64,000 nt of DNA from UBA1181 sp045639525 (GCA_045639525.1 JAZUDI010000047.1:1-64000); one strand, 5' to 3'. Shown: positions 24,211 to 33,658, counted from the first letter of the stretch. Program-made: numbers and translations. The notes: generated by a model from the sequence alone, not told the origin.

Positions 24211-24642
24211 CTATTCCGCCGCATTCATCTCATTCCAAAGAGCAAGCGACTCATTTTCATGAGCCTCCATCACCTCTCGCTCACCTGGCCCCTTGTCATT
24301 GATTCCGCAGAGGTGGAGGATACCATGGATCACCACACGGTAGAACTCACTTTCGTAAGAGGCGTTGAACTGCTCCGCATTGGTGCGGACGGTATCCAAA
24401 CTGATGAACAAATCACCCGATATCACATTCTCCTCCGTATAATCGAAAGTGATGATATCCGTATAGTAATCGTGCTGGAGATATTGTCGATTCACCTCCA
24501 AGATCTTCTCGTCGGAACAGAAAATGTAAGAGATGTCGCCCACCTTATATCCATGGCGTTTCGCCACCTCCTTTACCCAAGCGCTCACCTTACGCTTCGC
24601 GATCTTAGGCATCTTTATATCTTCTGATTGATAATATATCAT
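24211..24642 (-). CDS. ybeY: YbeY, endoribonuclease of rRNA maturation
   Basis: A 143-residue protein with HGILHLCGIND (about residues 106-116), matching the YbeY zinc motif HGxLHLxGYDH. The first two His ligands are present but the third position is Asp; I recall this as usual in Bacteroidetes YbeY proteins. YbeY is a single-strand endoribonuclease for 16S rRNA 3' end processing and ribosome quality control. It begins 31 bp after the SpmAB-like gene, so it is probably the last gene of the long leftward operon. Confidence 0.85.
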   Translation of the reverse strand: MIYYQSEDIKMPKIAKRKVSAWVKEVAKRHGYKVGDISYIFCSDEKILEVNRQYLQHDYYTDIITFDYTEENVISGDLFISLDTVRTNAEQFNASYESEFYRVVIHGILHLCGINDKGPGEREVMEAHENESLALWNEMNAAE

Positions 24643-24673
24643 TCGTTTAAATATTAATGTTCAACACTACGCA

Positions 24674-25909
24674 TTAACCAAAAAAGAGATAGGCCACAAT
24701 AATGGCGGCCACCACGCCACCCAAGTCGGCCACCAATCCGGCAGTCACGGCGTAGCGTGTCTTCTTGATGCCCACCGATCCGAAATAGAGGGCAATGATA
24801 TAGAAGGTCGTATCAGCCGCTCCCTGGAAAAGGCAAGTCAACCGCGCGACGAACGAATCAGGGCCATAGGTCTTCATCGCCTCCACCATCATCGCCTTGG
24901 CGCCACTTCCGCTAAGCGGTTTCATGATAGCGGTTGGCAGAGCCTCCACAAAACGTGTATCACTGAAAAAGAAAGAGAAGAGCGAGGTCAACGCATTACA
25001 AAGCAGATCCATGGCTCCGGAAGCTCGGAATACACCGATACCCACCAACATTCCCACCAAATAGGGCAAGATTCGCACAGAGGTCTCAAACCCCTTCTTC
25101 GCTCCATCAATGAAGGCTTCATAGACATTCACCCGCTTCCAGGCTCCCGCACAGACAAAAAGCATGATGATAAGGAACAGGATGAAGTTTCCGCCCACCT
25201 TGGAGATGCTGAAGGCAACACCGCCCGGCACATGGGAAATGGCAAAGACAATAGAGGAGATTACCAACGCTATACCCAAAATCCATCCAATCACCACCCT
25301 ATTCCAAATATCCAACCGCTGACGGATACCCACATACAAAATGGCTGTCAGTGTGGAGAAAAAGGTAGAGATAAGCAATGGAACGAAGACATCAGTCGGA
25401 TTGGAGGCGCCCATGATGGCACGTTGCGCCAAAATCGTGATCGGGATAATAGTCAAACCGGAGGTGTTGAGCGCCAAAAACATAATCTGCGCATTGGAGG
25501 CCTCCTCTTTTTTCGGATTGATCTCCTGCAGACTCTCCATCGCCTTTAAGCCCATCGGAGTAGCCGCATTATCCAAGCCTAACATATTGGCCGCAAAATT
25601 CATCACCAACAAACCACTTGCGGGGTGGTCTTTAGGAATTTCCGGGAACAATTTGGAGAAGAAAGGGCCGATAATCCTAGATAGGAAATTGATGGCTCCC
25701 GCCTTCTCTCCAATATTCATCAGACCCAACCACAAGATCATCACGCCACTCAAAGGCAAGGCGATATTCATCACCGCGAATTCCGACATCTCAAAGGTAC
25801 TGGAGACGACACGTTCAAACACCGAAGTGTCGTGCATAAAGAGTGCATGTCCAATCGCCACAAAGAGCGATATGACGAAAAAACCGATCCAGATATAGTT
25901 TAAAACCAC
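24674..25909 (-). CDS. SpmA-SpmB-like fused nucleoside-recognition membrane protein
   Basis: Two nucleoside-recognition (Gate) domains are fused: the first half resembles SpmA (MNFAANMLGLDNAATPMG, about 115-132; LNTSGLTIIPITI), the second SpmB (FETSVRILPYLVGMLVGIG). About ten membrane helices are visible. Function is unresolved; in spore-formers SpmA/B affect the spore core, but fused forms are common in Bacteroidetes, which do not sporulate. I choose a GTG at 25909 giving MVLNYIWIGFF, four bases after the oxidoreductase stop, over the ATG at 25945 inside the upstream gene. Confidence 0.8.
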   Translation of the reverse strand: MVLNYIWIGFFVISLFVAIGHALFMHDTSVFERVVSSTFEMSEFAVMNIALPLSGVMILWLGLMNIGEKAGAINFLSRIIGPFFSKLFPEIPKDHPASGLLVMNFAANMLGLDNAATPMGLKAMESLQEINPKKEEASNAQIMFLALNTSGLTIIPITILAQRAIMGASNPTDVFVPLLISTFFSTLTAILYVGIRQRLDIWNRVVIGWILGIALVISSIVFAISHVPGGVAFSISKVGGNFILFLIIMLFVCAGAWKRVNVYEAFIDGAKKGFETSVRILPYLVGMLVGIGVFRASGAMDLLCNALTSLFSFFFSDTRFVEALPTAIMKPLSGSGAKAMMVEAMKTYGPDSFVARLTCLFQGAADTTFYIIALYFGSVGIKKTRYAVTAGLVADLGGVVAAIIVAYLFFG

Positions 25910-25913
25910 AACT

Positions 25914-26891
25914 TTAAGTATTAAAAAAAGCGTCTTTCGCCGCACGTTCCACGATATTCAGGAGACGTAACGTATGCGAATGGCTCCACATATCACTTTC
26001 TATCTTCCCTTCGGCGATGCAGTTCATCACCTCTTGCGCTTCGTAATTATAACCGTTACCCTCCAAATGCACAGGGATTTCCACCTCTGACTCATCCACC
26101 TTATGTCTTACACGAAGCGTGGTAGGGATGTGGAACATTCTGCAAAGCCTCAACCGTCCCGCATCTCCCGTAATTTTCGCGTCCGACTCCAAATCAAAGG
26201 CGAAAGAAGAGGTCAAAACGCTCATTCGGTCCTCCTTATGCTTCATGACGATGGTCGTCGTCATATCCACACCCGTAGGGGCAGGCACGGAGATGATCTC
26301 CACCGAAAGGGGATCTCCAAACAAGAAGAGTGCTAAGAATATAGGGTAAATACCGATATCAGGAATGGATCCGCCACCCAATTTAGGGTCGAAGAGACGG
26401 CTGGAGGGATCGTATGGAGGGTGAATACCGAATTCCGCCTGCAGGAGCAACGGGTTGCCAATCTCACCCGCATCCAACCGTTTTTTTGTTTCCAAAACGG
26501 AGGGAAGGAAACGACTCCACATCGCCTCCATTAAAAAGAGGTTCTTTTCGCGTGAAGTACGCATCATGGTCATCGCCTGCTCACAGGTAATGGCGAACGG
26601 TTTTTCGCACAAGACATGCTTTCCGGCCTCCAACGCCATCATCGTATGGGTATAGTGGAGATTATTGGGCGTCGCCACATAAACGATGTCGACACTCGGA
26701 TCCGCCAACATCTCCGCATAAGAGGCATAATATTTCGCACAGCCATATTTCTTGGCGAAAGAGGCGGCCTTCGCCTCATCCCGCGAAGCAATGGCGTAAC
26801 ATTCCGCATCAGGCAACTCACCAAGACCTTGGGCAAAAGCACCAGCGATATTGCCAGCGCCTATGATGCCCCACCTAAAAACCCGGGCCAT
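25914..26891 (-). CDS. Gfo/Idh/MocA-family NAD(P)-dependent oxidoreductase
   Basis: The Rossmann motif GIIGAGNIAGAFAQGL (residues 8-23) starts the N-terminal domain, and GKHVLCEKPFAIT (about 90-102) carries the characteristic EKP lysine. The C-terminal alpha/beta domain follows with GGSIPDIGIYPI (about 171-182), containing the DIGIYP motif of the dihydrodiol-dehydrogenase subgroup. It oxidises or reduces a sugar or cyclitol in the cytoplasm; substrate unknown. The start ATG overlaps the stop of the Wzz-like gene by one base. Confidence 0.85.
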   Translation of the reverse strand: MARVFRWGIIGAGNIAGAFAQGLGELPDAECYAIASRDEAKAASFAKKYGCAKYYASYAEMLADPSVDIVYVATPNNLHYTHTMMALEAGKHVLCEKPFAITCEQAMTMMRTSREKNLFLMEAMWSRFLPSVLETKKRLDAGEIGNPLLLQAEFGIHPPYDPSSRLFDPKLGGGSIPDIGIYPIFLALFLFGDPLSVEIISVPAPTGVDMTTTIVMKHKEDRMSVLTSSFAFDLESDAKITGDAGRLRLCRMFHIPTTLRVRHKVDESEVEIPVHLEGNGYNYEAQEVMNCIAEGKIESDMWSHSHTLRLLNIVERAAKDAFFNT

Positions 26892-27844
26892 TAAATTTCC
26901 TTATTTAAATAATTCTTAATGGATTCTTTGTTTTCGTTCAAAATCGCCAAAAGAATGGAGAACAACAAACCTAAGAACAAATACTTCGGATAGGTCTTTG
27001 TCCATCGGTTAACCGCACGAGGGTTTACCTCAAAATTATTCTCGAATGAGACGCAAATGTCGTAGATGTTTCTTTCCCAAACCAAATCTTGCTTGGTCTT
27101 TTCCAACTCCAACAAATCAGTGTGATACAACTTCATCTCACGTTCCGATACCATCAGTGTCTTATCCACAGAGAGCGTCAAATCCCTCCTTCTTTCGAAA
27201 TATTCCTTTCTACGGAGAGAGTCCAACAACGAAATCTCACGGTTGATCATGGCAATTTTCTCGTCCAAGTGCGCGATACGGAGTGCATTCTCCTTCCTCA
27301 CTTGGCTATTATTGGTTATGGCACAAACAAATGCGTCGGTCAATTTCGGTAACACAGACGTATCACTCACCTCAACGGCAATTCTAATCTTCCAAGGAAG
27401 AATGGACATTGTCGTATCTTTCACATCATACTTTTCATTATAATCCACAAAATCAGGAGTTCCGTCATTTTGGACATCCACATAATAGAAAGATTTCACG
27501 GAACAGATCTTTGAGGCATCGGCCATCGAAAGGTTTAACTTTTGCGCCACGGCTACTGTATCGGCGTAGGCGCATTGAGCGTCCAACGGATCCAGCAGAT
27601 TCTTCACAAAATAGGAGGGGAAGGAGATCAATTTCAGATCCGCTTCACCACGGTAAGTCTTTGTCTTATTACGATAAGCGCACACAACAGCGAAGACGAC
27701 CAAACACGCGAGTGTTAAGATCTTATACCTATAAACCAACCGGCAAATCCACCCTAGGCCTCTCACACACGCGAAAAACGCATTCTTTATTCCTTTTCCG
27801 ATGGACTTTAGAACATCCAATAAATCCAATTCCTTATCTTCCAT
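26891..27844 (-). CDS. Wzz-like chain-length/polysaccharide co-polymerase-type protein (copy 1)
   Basis: A 317-residue protein with two membrane helices, at about 39-58 (YKILTLACLVVFAVVCAYR) and 290-305 (FLGLLFSILLAIL), enclosing a periplasmic domain with a long coiled coil at about 190-250. That topology is typical of Wzz/PCP proteins that control polysaccharide chain length. A relative lies at 62586-63578, 35 kb away, with similar length and layout. It follows the EnvC gene by 50 bp. Confidence 0.65.
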   Translation of the reverse strand: MEDKELDLLDVLKSIGKGIKNAFFACVRGLGWICRLVYRYKILTLACLVVFAVVCAYRNKTKTYRGEADLKLISFPSYFVKNLLDPLDAQCAYADTVAVAQKLNLSMADASKICSVKSFYYVDVQNDGTPDFVDYNEKYDVKDTTMSILPWKIRIAVEVSDTSVLPKLTDAFVCAITNNSQVRKENALRIAHLDEKIAMINREISLLDSLRRKEYFERRRDLTLSVDKTLMVSEREMKLYHTDLLELEKTKQDLVWERNIYDICVSFENNFEVNPRAVNRWTKTYPKYLFLGLLFSILLAILNENKESIKNYLNKEI

Positions 27845-27894
27845 AATTGACTCTCATTACAAATTTTAAATCGTGTAAAGATAATAATCTCTTT

Positions 27895-29259
27895 TTATTT
27901 TTTCAACCATTGTTGCGGATTGAGCAAGTTTTTTTCTTTCCACACCTGAAAAAAGAGGGTTGCCTTGTTCTTATCATCGCTGTCTTCGTAGATCTTACCT
28001 ATCGGCGCGCCCTTGGTTACCTTCGCGCCTGTCTTCACATAAATATCCGTCAGGTTGGCGTAAACCGTCAGGTAGTTACCATGCCGGACGATAACCGCAT
28101 TGTTATTACCCGGGACAGAAAAGCATTGGGACACCGTGCCATCGTAGACGGCAGTCGCCTTGGATCCCGGTACAGCGGTGATATAGACACCTTTGTTATT
28201 GACCGTCACATCTTTCAACACAGGATGCGGTTGCTTACCGAAACTTCCGGTAATGGTTCCCTTCACCGGCCAAGGCAGAAGTCCCTTGTTCTTTTCAAAG
28301 CCACCCGCCACTGTGGTCTCCTCCTTCGTCATCGCATAACCTCCCTTAGTAGTAGTTTTGGTCTGCGCGCGTTTCTTGGCGGCCTCCGCCTGTTGGGCGA
28401 TGATATTCTGAATCTTCTGATTCAACTGCTCGGAGGCTTGTTGTTGCTTCTGCAACTCACTCTTCAAATACTTCTCTTGCGCCTGCAAAGAGGCCAACAA
28501 TTTATCCTGTTTCTGTTTTTGGTAAACAGCGAACTCCTTCTCCTTTTCCTGCTTCGCCAACAGATCCTTTGTTCTGGATTTGAGTTGGTCCACCTTATCG
28601 CGGCGCAACTGGATATCCTGCTTCGTCTTGTTCAGCTCGGCGGACTGCTCCTTTCTCATAGTGGCCAAGTTACTCAGATAGATCACACGACGATAGGCCT
28701 CCTGGAAGTTTTTGCTGGAAAGAATATAGATGATAAAGTCCGATTGGCTATTTTGCGTCATAAAGGCGTAATAGATCATATCCGACTGCTTCTTCTTCAA
28801 AGAGGCATACTCATCGGATAGACGACCAATGCTGGCGTTCAGCGAATCGATCTGCACCGAGTAACGGTTCAACTCGTCCGCCTGTTTCTTGATCAATTGG
28901 TCTCGGTAAATGATATCCTCGTTCAAACGCTCCAACTCACGCAACGATTGTTTGGTGTTTTTCCGTGTCTCCGTCAACTTCTTGTCGGTATTCTGCATCT
29001 GTTGCTTCAACTGCGACTGTTTGTTCTTCAAGGTATTGATATCCTCTTTTTTAGCAGTCGTCTTTGTTGTGGCCTTCTGCGTGGTGGTCGTCTTTTTTGG
29101 AGCGGTCGCCGTACTCTTCTGCGTAGTGGAAGTTTTTGTGGTGGTGGTCTTCTGTGCCGGTTTCTTCGCTTGCGCGGAAAGGCTCTCCACCGAGACCACA
29201 CTCATAAGGCAAAACGCGAAGGCCGCCAAAATCGACAGGATGTAATTTTTCGAACGCAT
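27895..29259 (-). CDS. EnvC-like murein hydrolase activator, M23 domain with degenerate active site
   Basis: Signal peptide (LAAFAFCLMSVVSVESLSA), then an alanine/threonine/lysine-rich linker (residues 28-72), a coiled coil of about 200 residues (73-300), and a C-terminal LytM/M23 domain (about 325-454: GLLPWPVKGTITGSFGKQ, NNKGVYI, GNYLTVYANL, FFQVWKEKNLLNPQQW). The zinc ligands HxxxD and HxH of active M23 peptidases are not found; the HxH position reads FQVW. This is the EnvC state, where the domain activates amidases rather than cutting peptidoglycan. It sits with dut, TPR and DUF4292 genes, an arrangement I recall as conserved in Bacteroidales. Confidence 0.85.
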   Translation of the reverse strand: MRSKNYILSILAAFAFCLMSVVSVESLSAQAKKPAQKTTTTKTSTTQKSTATAPKKTTTTQKATTKTTAKKEDINTLKNKQSQLKQQMQNTDKKLTETRKNTKQSLRELERLNEDIIYRDQLIKKQADELNRYSVQIDSLNASIGRLSDEYASLKKKQSDMIYYAFMTQNSQSDFIIYILSSKNFQEAYRRVIYLSNLATMRKEQSAELNKTKQDIQLRRDKVDQLKSRTKDLLAKQEKEKEFAVYQKQKQDKLLASLQAQEKYLKSELQKQQQASEQLNQKIQNIIAQQAEAAKKRAQTKTTTKGGYAMTKEETTVAGGFEKNKGLLPWPVKGTITGSFGKQPHPVLKDVTVNNKGVYITAVPGSKATAVYDGTVSQCFSVPGNNNAVIVRHGNYLTVYANLTDIYVKTGAKVTKGAPIGKIYEDSDDKNKATLFFQVWKEKNLLNPQQWLKK

Positions 29260-29262
29260 CGT

Positions 29263-30096
29263 TTATCGTTTTATATTCAACAGACTTAGTATCTCCTGGG
29301 CCGTCACCTTTTCGTATCCCTTAGGAATCGGATTGGAGAAACTATAATCCTTATTCAATTCAATTTTCTTGTAGTTGAGGGAAAACTCCATCGTAGCGGA
29401 TTTTGGCGAGTGGTAGCCTCCCTCATAAGAGGATTGCGTCACCACCACTTTGATCTCCCGTGGGAAGTCGAAACCCTCCTCCAGCGGTTCCACCTGCGCG
29501 TAATCCCACCTGACGGATCCGTCGGCAGAGGAGACCTGTCCACTCTTCACCCGATGCGACTCATCCAATGTGAACTCCTGGTTGAAGCGTGACTTGGGAT
29601 CCGCATATTGCAACAGCCACGAGTTGGCGATCTGCGTGGAGGAGAAGTCCTTTATGGTCGCATCCGAATCACCTTCGTTCAACAGAAAGAGCCTATTGGT
29701 CAGCAGTGCTTGCAGTTTCCTCACACTCAATATCTTCTCGTATCCGCCCTTCAAATCCTTCTCGGAAGTCAAATCCACCATGGCGTATCTTTTATTGAAT
29801 CGATCCACCAAAATCACCTCTTTATTCGTGACGAATAGTCTTGCCACCTCCACGCCGGCAAAGGGTTGTACCGAAAGGAATAGGCAACTATCCTTTTTCA
29901 TACGGAGGTTCGCTCCCACAGAGATGCCCCCCATTGTGATCGAGGTCTTTGCGCCAAAAGTCTCATACGAAAGGACAGAGACCTGCTCCTGTTTCACACC
30001 GCTCCCATTCCGCTTCGTCGTTTTGCACGAAGCGAAGAGCGCGAGGAACGCAAGGAAGAGACATCCCCACAATATACTATTTCTCCTACTCAACAT
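29263..30096 (-). CDS. DUF4292 lipoprotein
   Basis: A lipobox LFASC at about residues 20-24 follows a signal peptide (ILWGCLFLAFLA), so the mature protein is acylated at C24. The remaining 250 residues have beta-rich repeats (GISVGANLRMKKDSCLFLSV, VSSADGSVRWDY) like a LolA/LolB-type fold. DUF4292 genes sit between TPR and EnvC genes in Bacteroidales; a role in envelope biogenesis is plausible but unproven. It overlaps the TPR gene by 11 bp. Confidence 0.8.
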   Translation of the reverse strand: MLSRRNSILWGCLFLAFLALFASCKTTKRNGSGVKQEQVSVLSYETFGAKTSITMGGISVGANLRMKKDSCLFLSVQPFAGVEVARLFVTNKEVILVDRFNKRYAMVDLTSEKDLKGGYEKILSVRKLQALLTNRLFLLNEGDSDATIKDFSSTQIANSWLLQYADPKSRFNQEFTLDESHRVKSGQVSSADGSVRWDYAQVEPLEEGFDFPREIKVVVTQSSYEGGYHSPKSATMEFSLNYKKIELNKDYSFSNPIPKGYEKVTAQEILSLLNIKR

Positions 30097-31819
30097 ACTT
30101 TCCCGTCTCCGCTTTCTGCTTTAAATTCTGCATGTTAAAATACACTTCATCGGATGGCGTATCCATCCGCATCTGATAAGCCCTCTGCCAATAAGCCTGG
30201 CACTCCGACTCCGAACCGCCTTTTTTGTAAAGGATATCACCGTAATGCTCCAACAGCTCCGGATCGGTGCTTCCGCCATTGTTGTAGGCTTGCTGGATAT
30301 AGAGCATCGCAATGTTGTACTCTCCCTTCTTGAAACAGATCCAAGCATAAGTATCCAAGAAAACAGGGCTATTAGGCGCAGAGTTGACAGTCTTCAAACT
30401 CATACGCTCCGCCTTATCCAAATCCCGGTTTTTCACACTCAAGTAATAGGCATAGTTGTTCATAACCATGACGTTGTTCGGCGCATAAGCCAATGAGGAA
30501 TCATATGCGGCGAAACACGAATCCGCCTGCTGCATACTCATAAAGAGATCGCCCCGCTTCGCGAAGACAGAGGCGGCCAAACCCTGTTGTCCCGTCGCGA
30601 CCGCATACTCGCTGGCGGTCTTCCATGAAGCCAAAGCGGCCTTTTTATCGTTGATCATCAAACGTGACAAACCGTGGACATCCCACAAGGTCGCGTTCTC
30701 AGGATATTGCATCACAGACTCATCACTGGCGGAGACCAACTGTGCGGTGTCTTGCCGCATCACATAGTAGTTGATGAGCGTCAGCCACGCATCCTCGTGT
30801 TTCGGATTGATCGCCAAGGCTCGTCTTAAATAGGGAACCGCCGCCGTATCTCCCCTGCCCATCAAGACCGAAGAGTAAACCAGGCAAGGATAATCCTCAT
30901 TCGGATACTGATTGATCACATCCAAATAATAGGAGTCATCTATATCCAAAAGGGAATCGCTGGCGATACGGTAAAGCAACTCACGCTTAGTCAAATAGCT
31001 CACGCTCCTATCCTGCAGCACATCGAGCCACTTTACCATTCCCTCTTTCGGACGGCCGGTCTCCGCAAGGAAAGCGCCATACTCCACCCGCAATATCGGA
31101 TCATCAGGGAACTTTTTCAAGCCATCCTTGAAGCACTTCTCACACGCCTTATCCTTTCCGATCGCAGCGTAAAGGTTCGCTTTCAAGGCGATGTGTTTCG
31201 TCTCCTTTGGAGCGGACTTGATCAACTTATCCATCTCGGCGAATGCCTTCTTCTCTTGATGGAGCTTCGCGTAAAGTTTAAATTTCTCATGACTAACACG
31301 CTCATTGATTCCCTCCTCCTTTTCGAAGCCGTCCCAAGCCGCTATCGCCTGTTGGTACTTCTCCTGCTTGGCATAGATATTCGCGAGATAGTAGTAATGG
31401 TAGTTCTTGTGTTTCGGATCCTTCACCACCAACTCCTCGAAAAGTTGGGCGGCCAAATCGAGATCCATTGCATTGACCGCATGATTGGCCAACCGCTTCT
31501 TATACTCGACATTGTCAGGCTCCAAGGAAGAGGCCTTCTTCATCTGCTCGATAGCCACGGAGGGGTAATTGCGCTCCATGTTGATGTCGGACATCATGAC
31601 GAAAACCTCGCTGCAGTTGTTGTCCAATGTGTTGCAGCGATAGAGATTATCAACCGCTGCGCTGATATTACCCGCCTGTTTCTGACGCAAGGCCTCCAAA
31701 TAGTAATATTGTAGTTTCGCCTTTTTCTGCGCCTCCGTCTGCTCCGCCCACGACGGAGAGAGGCCCCACGAAAACAACGAGACCGCAATCAGAAATAATA
31801 TTTTCGGGAATCTACTCAT
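30086..31819 (-). CDS. Exported tetratricopeptide-repeat protein
   Basis: Signal peptide at residues 1-25 (FLIAVSLFSWGLSPSWA). Most of the remaining 550 residues are TPR-like helical pairs, for example AAVDNLYRCNTLDNNCSEVF, AIAAWDGFEKEEG, AVPYLRRALAINPKHEDAW and YAPNNVMVMNNYAYYL. It probably scaffolds an envelope complex in the periplasm. The start overlaps the dut stop by 4 bp. This gene, DUF4292 and EnvC form a coupled set. Confidence 0.8.
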   Translation of the reverse strand: MSRFPKILFLIAVSLFSWGLSPSWAEQTEAQKKAKLQYYYLEALRQKQAGNISAAVDNLYRCNTLDNNCSEVFVMMSDINMERNYPSVAIEQMKKASSLEPDNVEYKKRLANHAVNAMDLDLAAQLFEELVVKDPKHKNYHYYYLANIYAKQEKYQQAIAAWDGFEKEEGINERVSHEKFKLYAKLHQEKKAFAEMDKLIKSAPKETKHIALKANLYAAIGKDKACEKCFKDGLKKFPDDPILRVEYGAFLAETGRPKEGMVKWLDVLQDRSVSYLTKRELLYRIASDSLLDIDDSYYLDVINQYPNEDYPCLVYSSVLMGRGDTAAVPYLRRALAINPKHEDAWLTLINYYVMRQDTAQLVSASDESVMQYPENATLWDVHGLSRLMINDKKAALASWKTASEYAVATGQQGLAASVFAKRGDLFMSMQQADSCFAAYDSSLAYAPNNVMVMNNYAYYLSVKNRDLDKAERMSLKTVNSAPNSPVFLDTYAWICFKKGEYNIAMLYIQQAYNNGGSTDPELLEHYGDILYKKGGSESECQAYWQRAYQMRMDTPSDEVYFNMQNLKQKAETGKYVE

Positions 31820-32259
31820 TTCACGCCTGTATGGCCAAAACCGCCCGCACCGCGTTCGGTCTCATCCAAAGTTTCCACCTCTGCCCAATCGACACGCTCA
31901 TGCTTCGCCACCACCATCTGGCAGATACGCTCGCCGTCCTCGATGACAAAAGGCTCGGAAGACAAATTCACCAAAATCACCTTGATCTCTCCTCTGTAAT
32001 CGGCATCGATCGTACCTGGTGTGTTCAACACCGTGACGCCCTTCTTCGCAGCCAAACCGCTACGAGGACGAATCTGCGCCTCATACCCTTCTGGCAAGGC
32101 GATGTAGATACCGGTAGGTACCATGGCACGCTCCAAAGAGCCAATGGTGATAGGTTCGTCGATGTTCGCGCGCAAATCCATACCCGCTGAAAGAGGAGTG
32201 GCATATTGCGGCAACTGGTGTTTGGACTTATTGATGATTTTTACTTCCATATTTTTCAA
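31816..32259 (-). CDS. dut: dUTP diphosphatase
   Basis: A 147-residue trimeric dUTPase with the five family motifs: AGMDLRA (25-31), PRSGLAAKKGV (64-74), LNTPGTIDADYRGEIKV (77-93), GERICQMVV (about 107-115) and the C-terminal glycine-rich lid RGAGGFGHTG (about 136-145). It hydrolyses dUTP to dUMP, keeping uracil out of DNA and feeding dTTP synthesis. It is the first gene of the leftward operon; a -7 element TATTTTTG (32292-32285) lies upstream. Confidence 0.95.
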   Translation of the reverse strand: MKNMEVKIINKSKHQLPQYATPLSAGMDLRANIDEPITIGSLERAMVPTGIYIALPEGYEAQIRPRSGLAAKKGVTVLNTPGTIDADYRGEIKVILVNLSSEPFVIEDGERICQMVVAKHERVDWAEVETLDETERGAGGFGHTGVK

Positions 32260-32284
32260 TCTGTTACAAAATACGCATTATCGG

Positions 32285-32292
32285 CAAAAATA
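32285..32292 (-). promoter_or_regulatory. -7 element of the dut operon
   Basis: TATTTTTG on the minus strand, 26 bp before the dut start. No clear -33 partner. Confidence 0.4.
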
Positions 32293-32345
32293 ATAATATT
32301 TTTCCATTTAAGGTAGGGTTTGGGAAGGGAGTTTAGGGATGAACT

Positions 32346-33596
32346 TTACAAAATCCATTTCCCAATAGGGACTACCTCTATTTCATATCCATTGACAAAA
32401 ACACTTTTTTCCTCGTCATAAGTCACTATTATCAATTTCTTATATGGAAATCTTTTGGCTAACGCAATGAGAGATCGCGTCTCACGCTTAAAGGTTTCAC
32501 TGTCATCATCTCCAAGCGTATGACAGACCTGAATCGCCATTTCCTTTTCTGGAATTACAAAATCAACCTCGACATTGAAATTATAAAAATAGACTCTGTC
32601 ATCTATACCATAACGCTTAAGAAGCGTGATTGCCACCAAATTTTCAAGTTGAGCTGTCAGACAGTCAAATGTCAGCAGGTTTATGATTCCATTGTCAACG
32701 AAATAATATTTCTGATTTGTCTCCCTCTCCGTAAAATTGTCAGCAAAGTTCTTCATGGGAAGTATCAGAAACGAATCCTTCGCATATTCCGCATAGTTGA
32801 TCACGGTATTCTTCGACACCTTGGTTCCAACTGAATTGATTATGTTTGTAAGTCGGGTAAGTGCAATCGGTTGCATCACACTCTCTGCCAACTTCATAAA
32901 CATCAATCGCAATGCAGTTGTATTTTCCACTTTGTTTCTCATTGCGACGTCGCCAAGAAATATCTTTTGATATAGAGACAACAAATAATCTTTTTTCTCA
33001 GGATATTCCGCACATTCCGGGAATCCACCGTTTCGCACATACTCATCCAACATTTTGTTTCGTTTCTCCTCTTCAAAATAAATATCGTCGGAATCAATCC
33101 TGTTTGCATTCAAATATTCCTCCCATCCATAGGGGAACACATTCTTCACAATGTACCTTCCTCCAAGTGTTGTGGCGACGTCGGAACTAAGCATTTTTGC
33201 ATTTGATCCTGTTATATACACCCTATATTTATGGTCGGCCAAACGTCTTGCAAACTTGTCCCAGCCATCAATATTCTGCACCTCATCCAGAAACAATATT
33301 GGTTCACGACCACCCATCTCTTTATGAACAGTCAGAATAGTCTCAAAATCGTGAACGTCAAAACCATACAGACGATCTTCCTCAAAATTAACATAGAGCA
33401 TATCATCCCAAGTTTTTCCCTGGGCTAAAAGATCCTGCATCTTCTGAAACATAAGGAAAGACTTCCCCGCACGTCTAACGCCAACAAAGACATAACGAAA
33501 ATCATCTTTGAGAGCAATGTCTCTCCTGATAATTTTCATATTGGCAACCATTCTGCGATTGTCGAGCAATATCTCTTTTAATATTTTCTTGTCTAT
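32346..33596 (-). CDS. AAA ATPase with DUF4143 domain (ATPase 2)
   Basis: Start chosen at ATG 33596 (MIDKKILKEIL). Walker A is GVRRAGKS (residues 40-47), Walker B ILFLDEVQNID (about 100-110), then VYITGSNAKMLSSDVATTLG and a C-terminal DUF4143/nuclease-like region (FNVEVDFVIPE). It resembles ATPase 1 along its entire length, so the two are paralogues. Role unknown. The gene stands alone between dut and pta. Confidence 0.8.
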   Translation of the reverse strand: MDKKILKEILLDNRRMVANMKIIRRDIALKDDFRYVFVGVRRAGKSFLMFQKMQDLLAQGKTWDDMLYVNFEEDRLYGFDVHDFETILTVHKEMGGREPILFLDEVQNIDGWDKFARRLADHKYRVYITGSNAKMLSSDVATTLGGRYIVKNVFPYGWEEYLNANRIDSDDIYFEEEKRNKMLDEYVRNGGFPECAEYPEKKDYLLSLYQKIFLGDVAMRNKVENTTALRLMFMKLAESVMQPIALTRLTNIINSVGTKVSKNTVINYAEYAKDSFLILPMKNFADNFTERETNQKYYFVDNGIINLLTFDCLTAQLENLVAITLLKRYGIDDRVYFYNFNVEVDFVIPEKEMAIQVCHTLGDDDSETFKRETRSLIALAKRFPYKKLIIVTYDEEKSVFVNGYEIEVVPIGKWIL

Positions 33597-33619
33597 CATA
33601 CAAAACAACAATTTGCAGA

Positions 33620-33658
33620 CAAAAATACCTAAATTTCAGCTAACGCACAAGCCGAAAT
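33620..33658 (-). promoter_or_regulatory. Promoter of ATPase 2 with inverted repeat in the spacer
   Basis: On the minus strand CTTG (33651-33648), 20 bp, TATTTTTG (33627-33620). ATTTCAGC (33633-33640) and GCCGAAAT (33651-33658) are inverted repeats with one mismatch inside the promoter. A second repeat pair AATTTTGG / CCAAAATT lies at 33671-33678 and 33691-33698. Confidence 0.5.

Noticed and set aside
27847..28821. A 324-codon plus-strand open frame opposite the EnvC-like gene
   Set aside because: It is antisense to a well-supported coiled-coil gene, whose codon bias opens the reverse frame.
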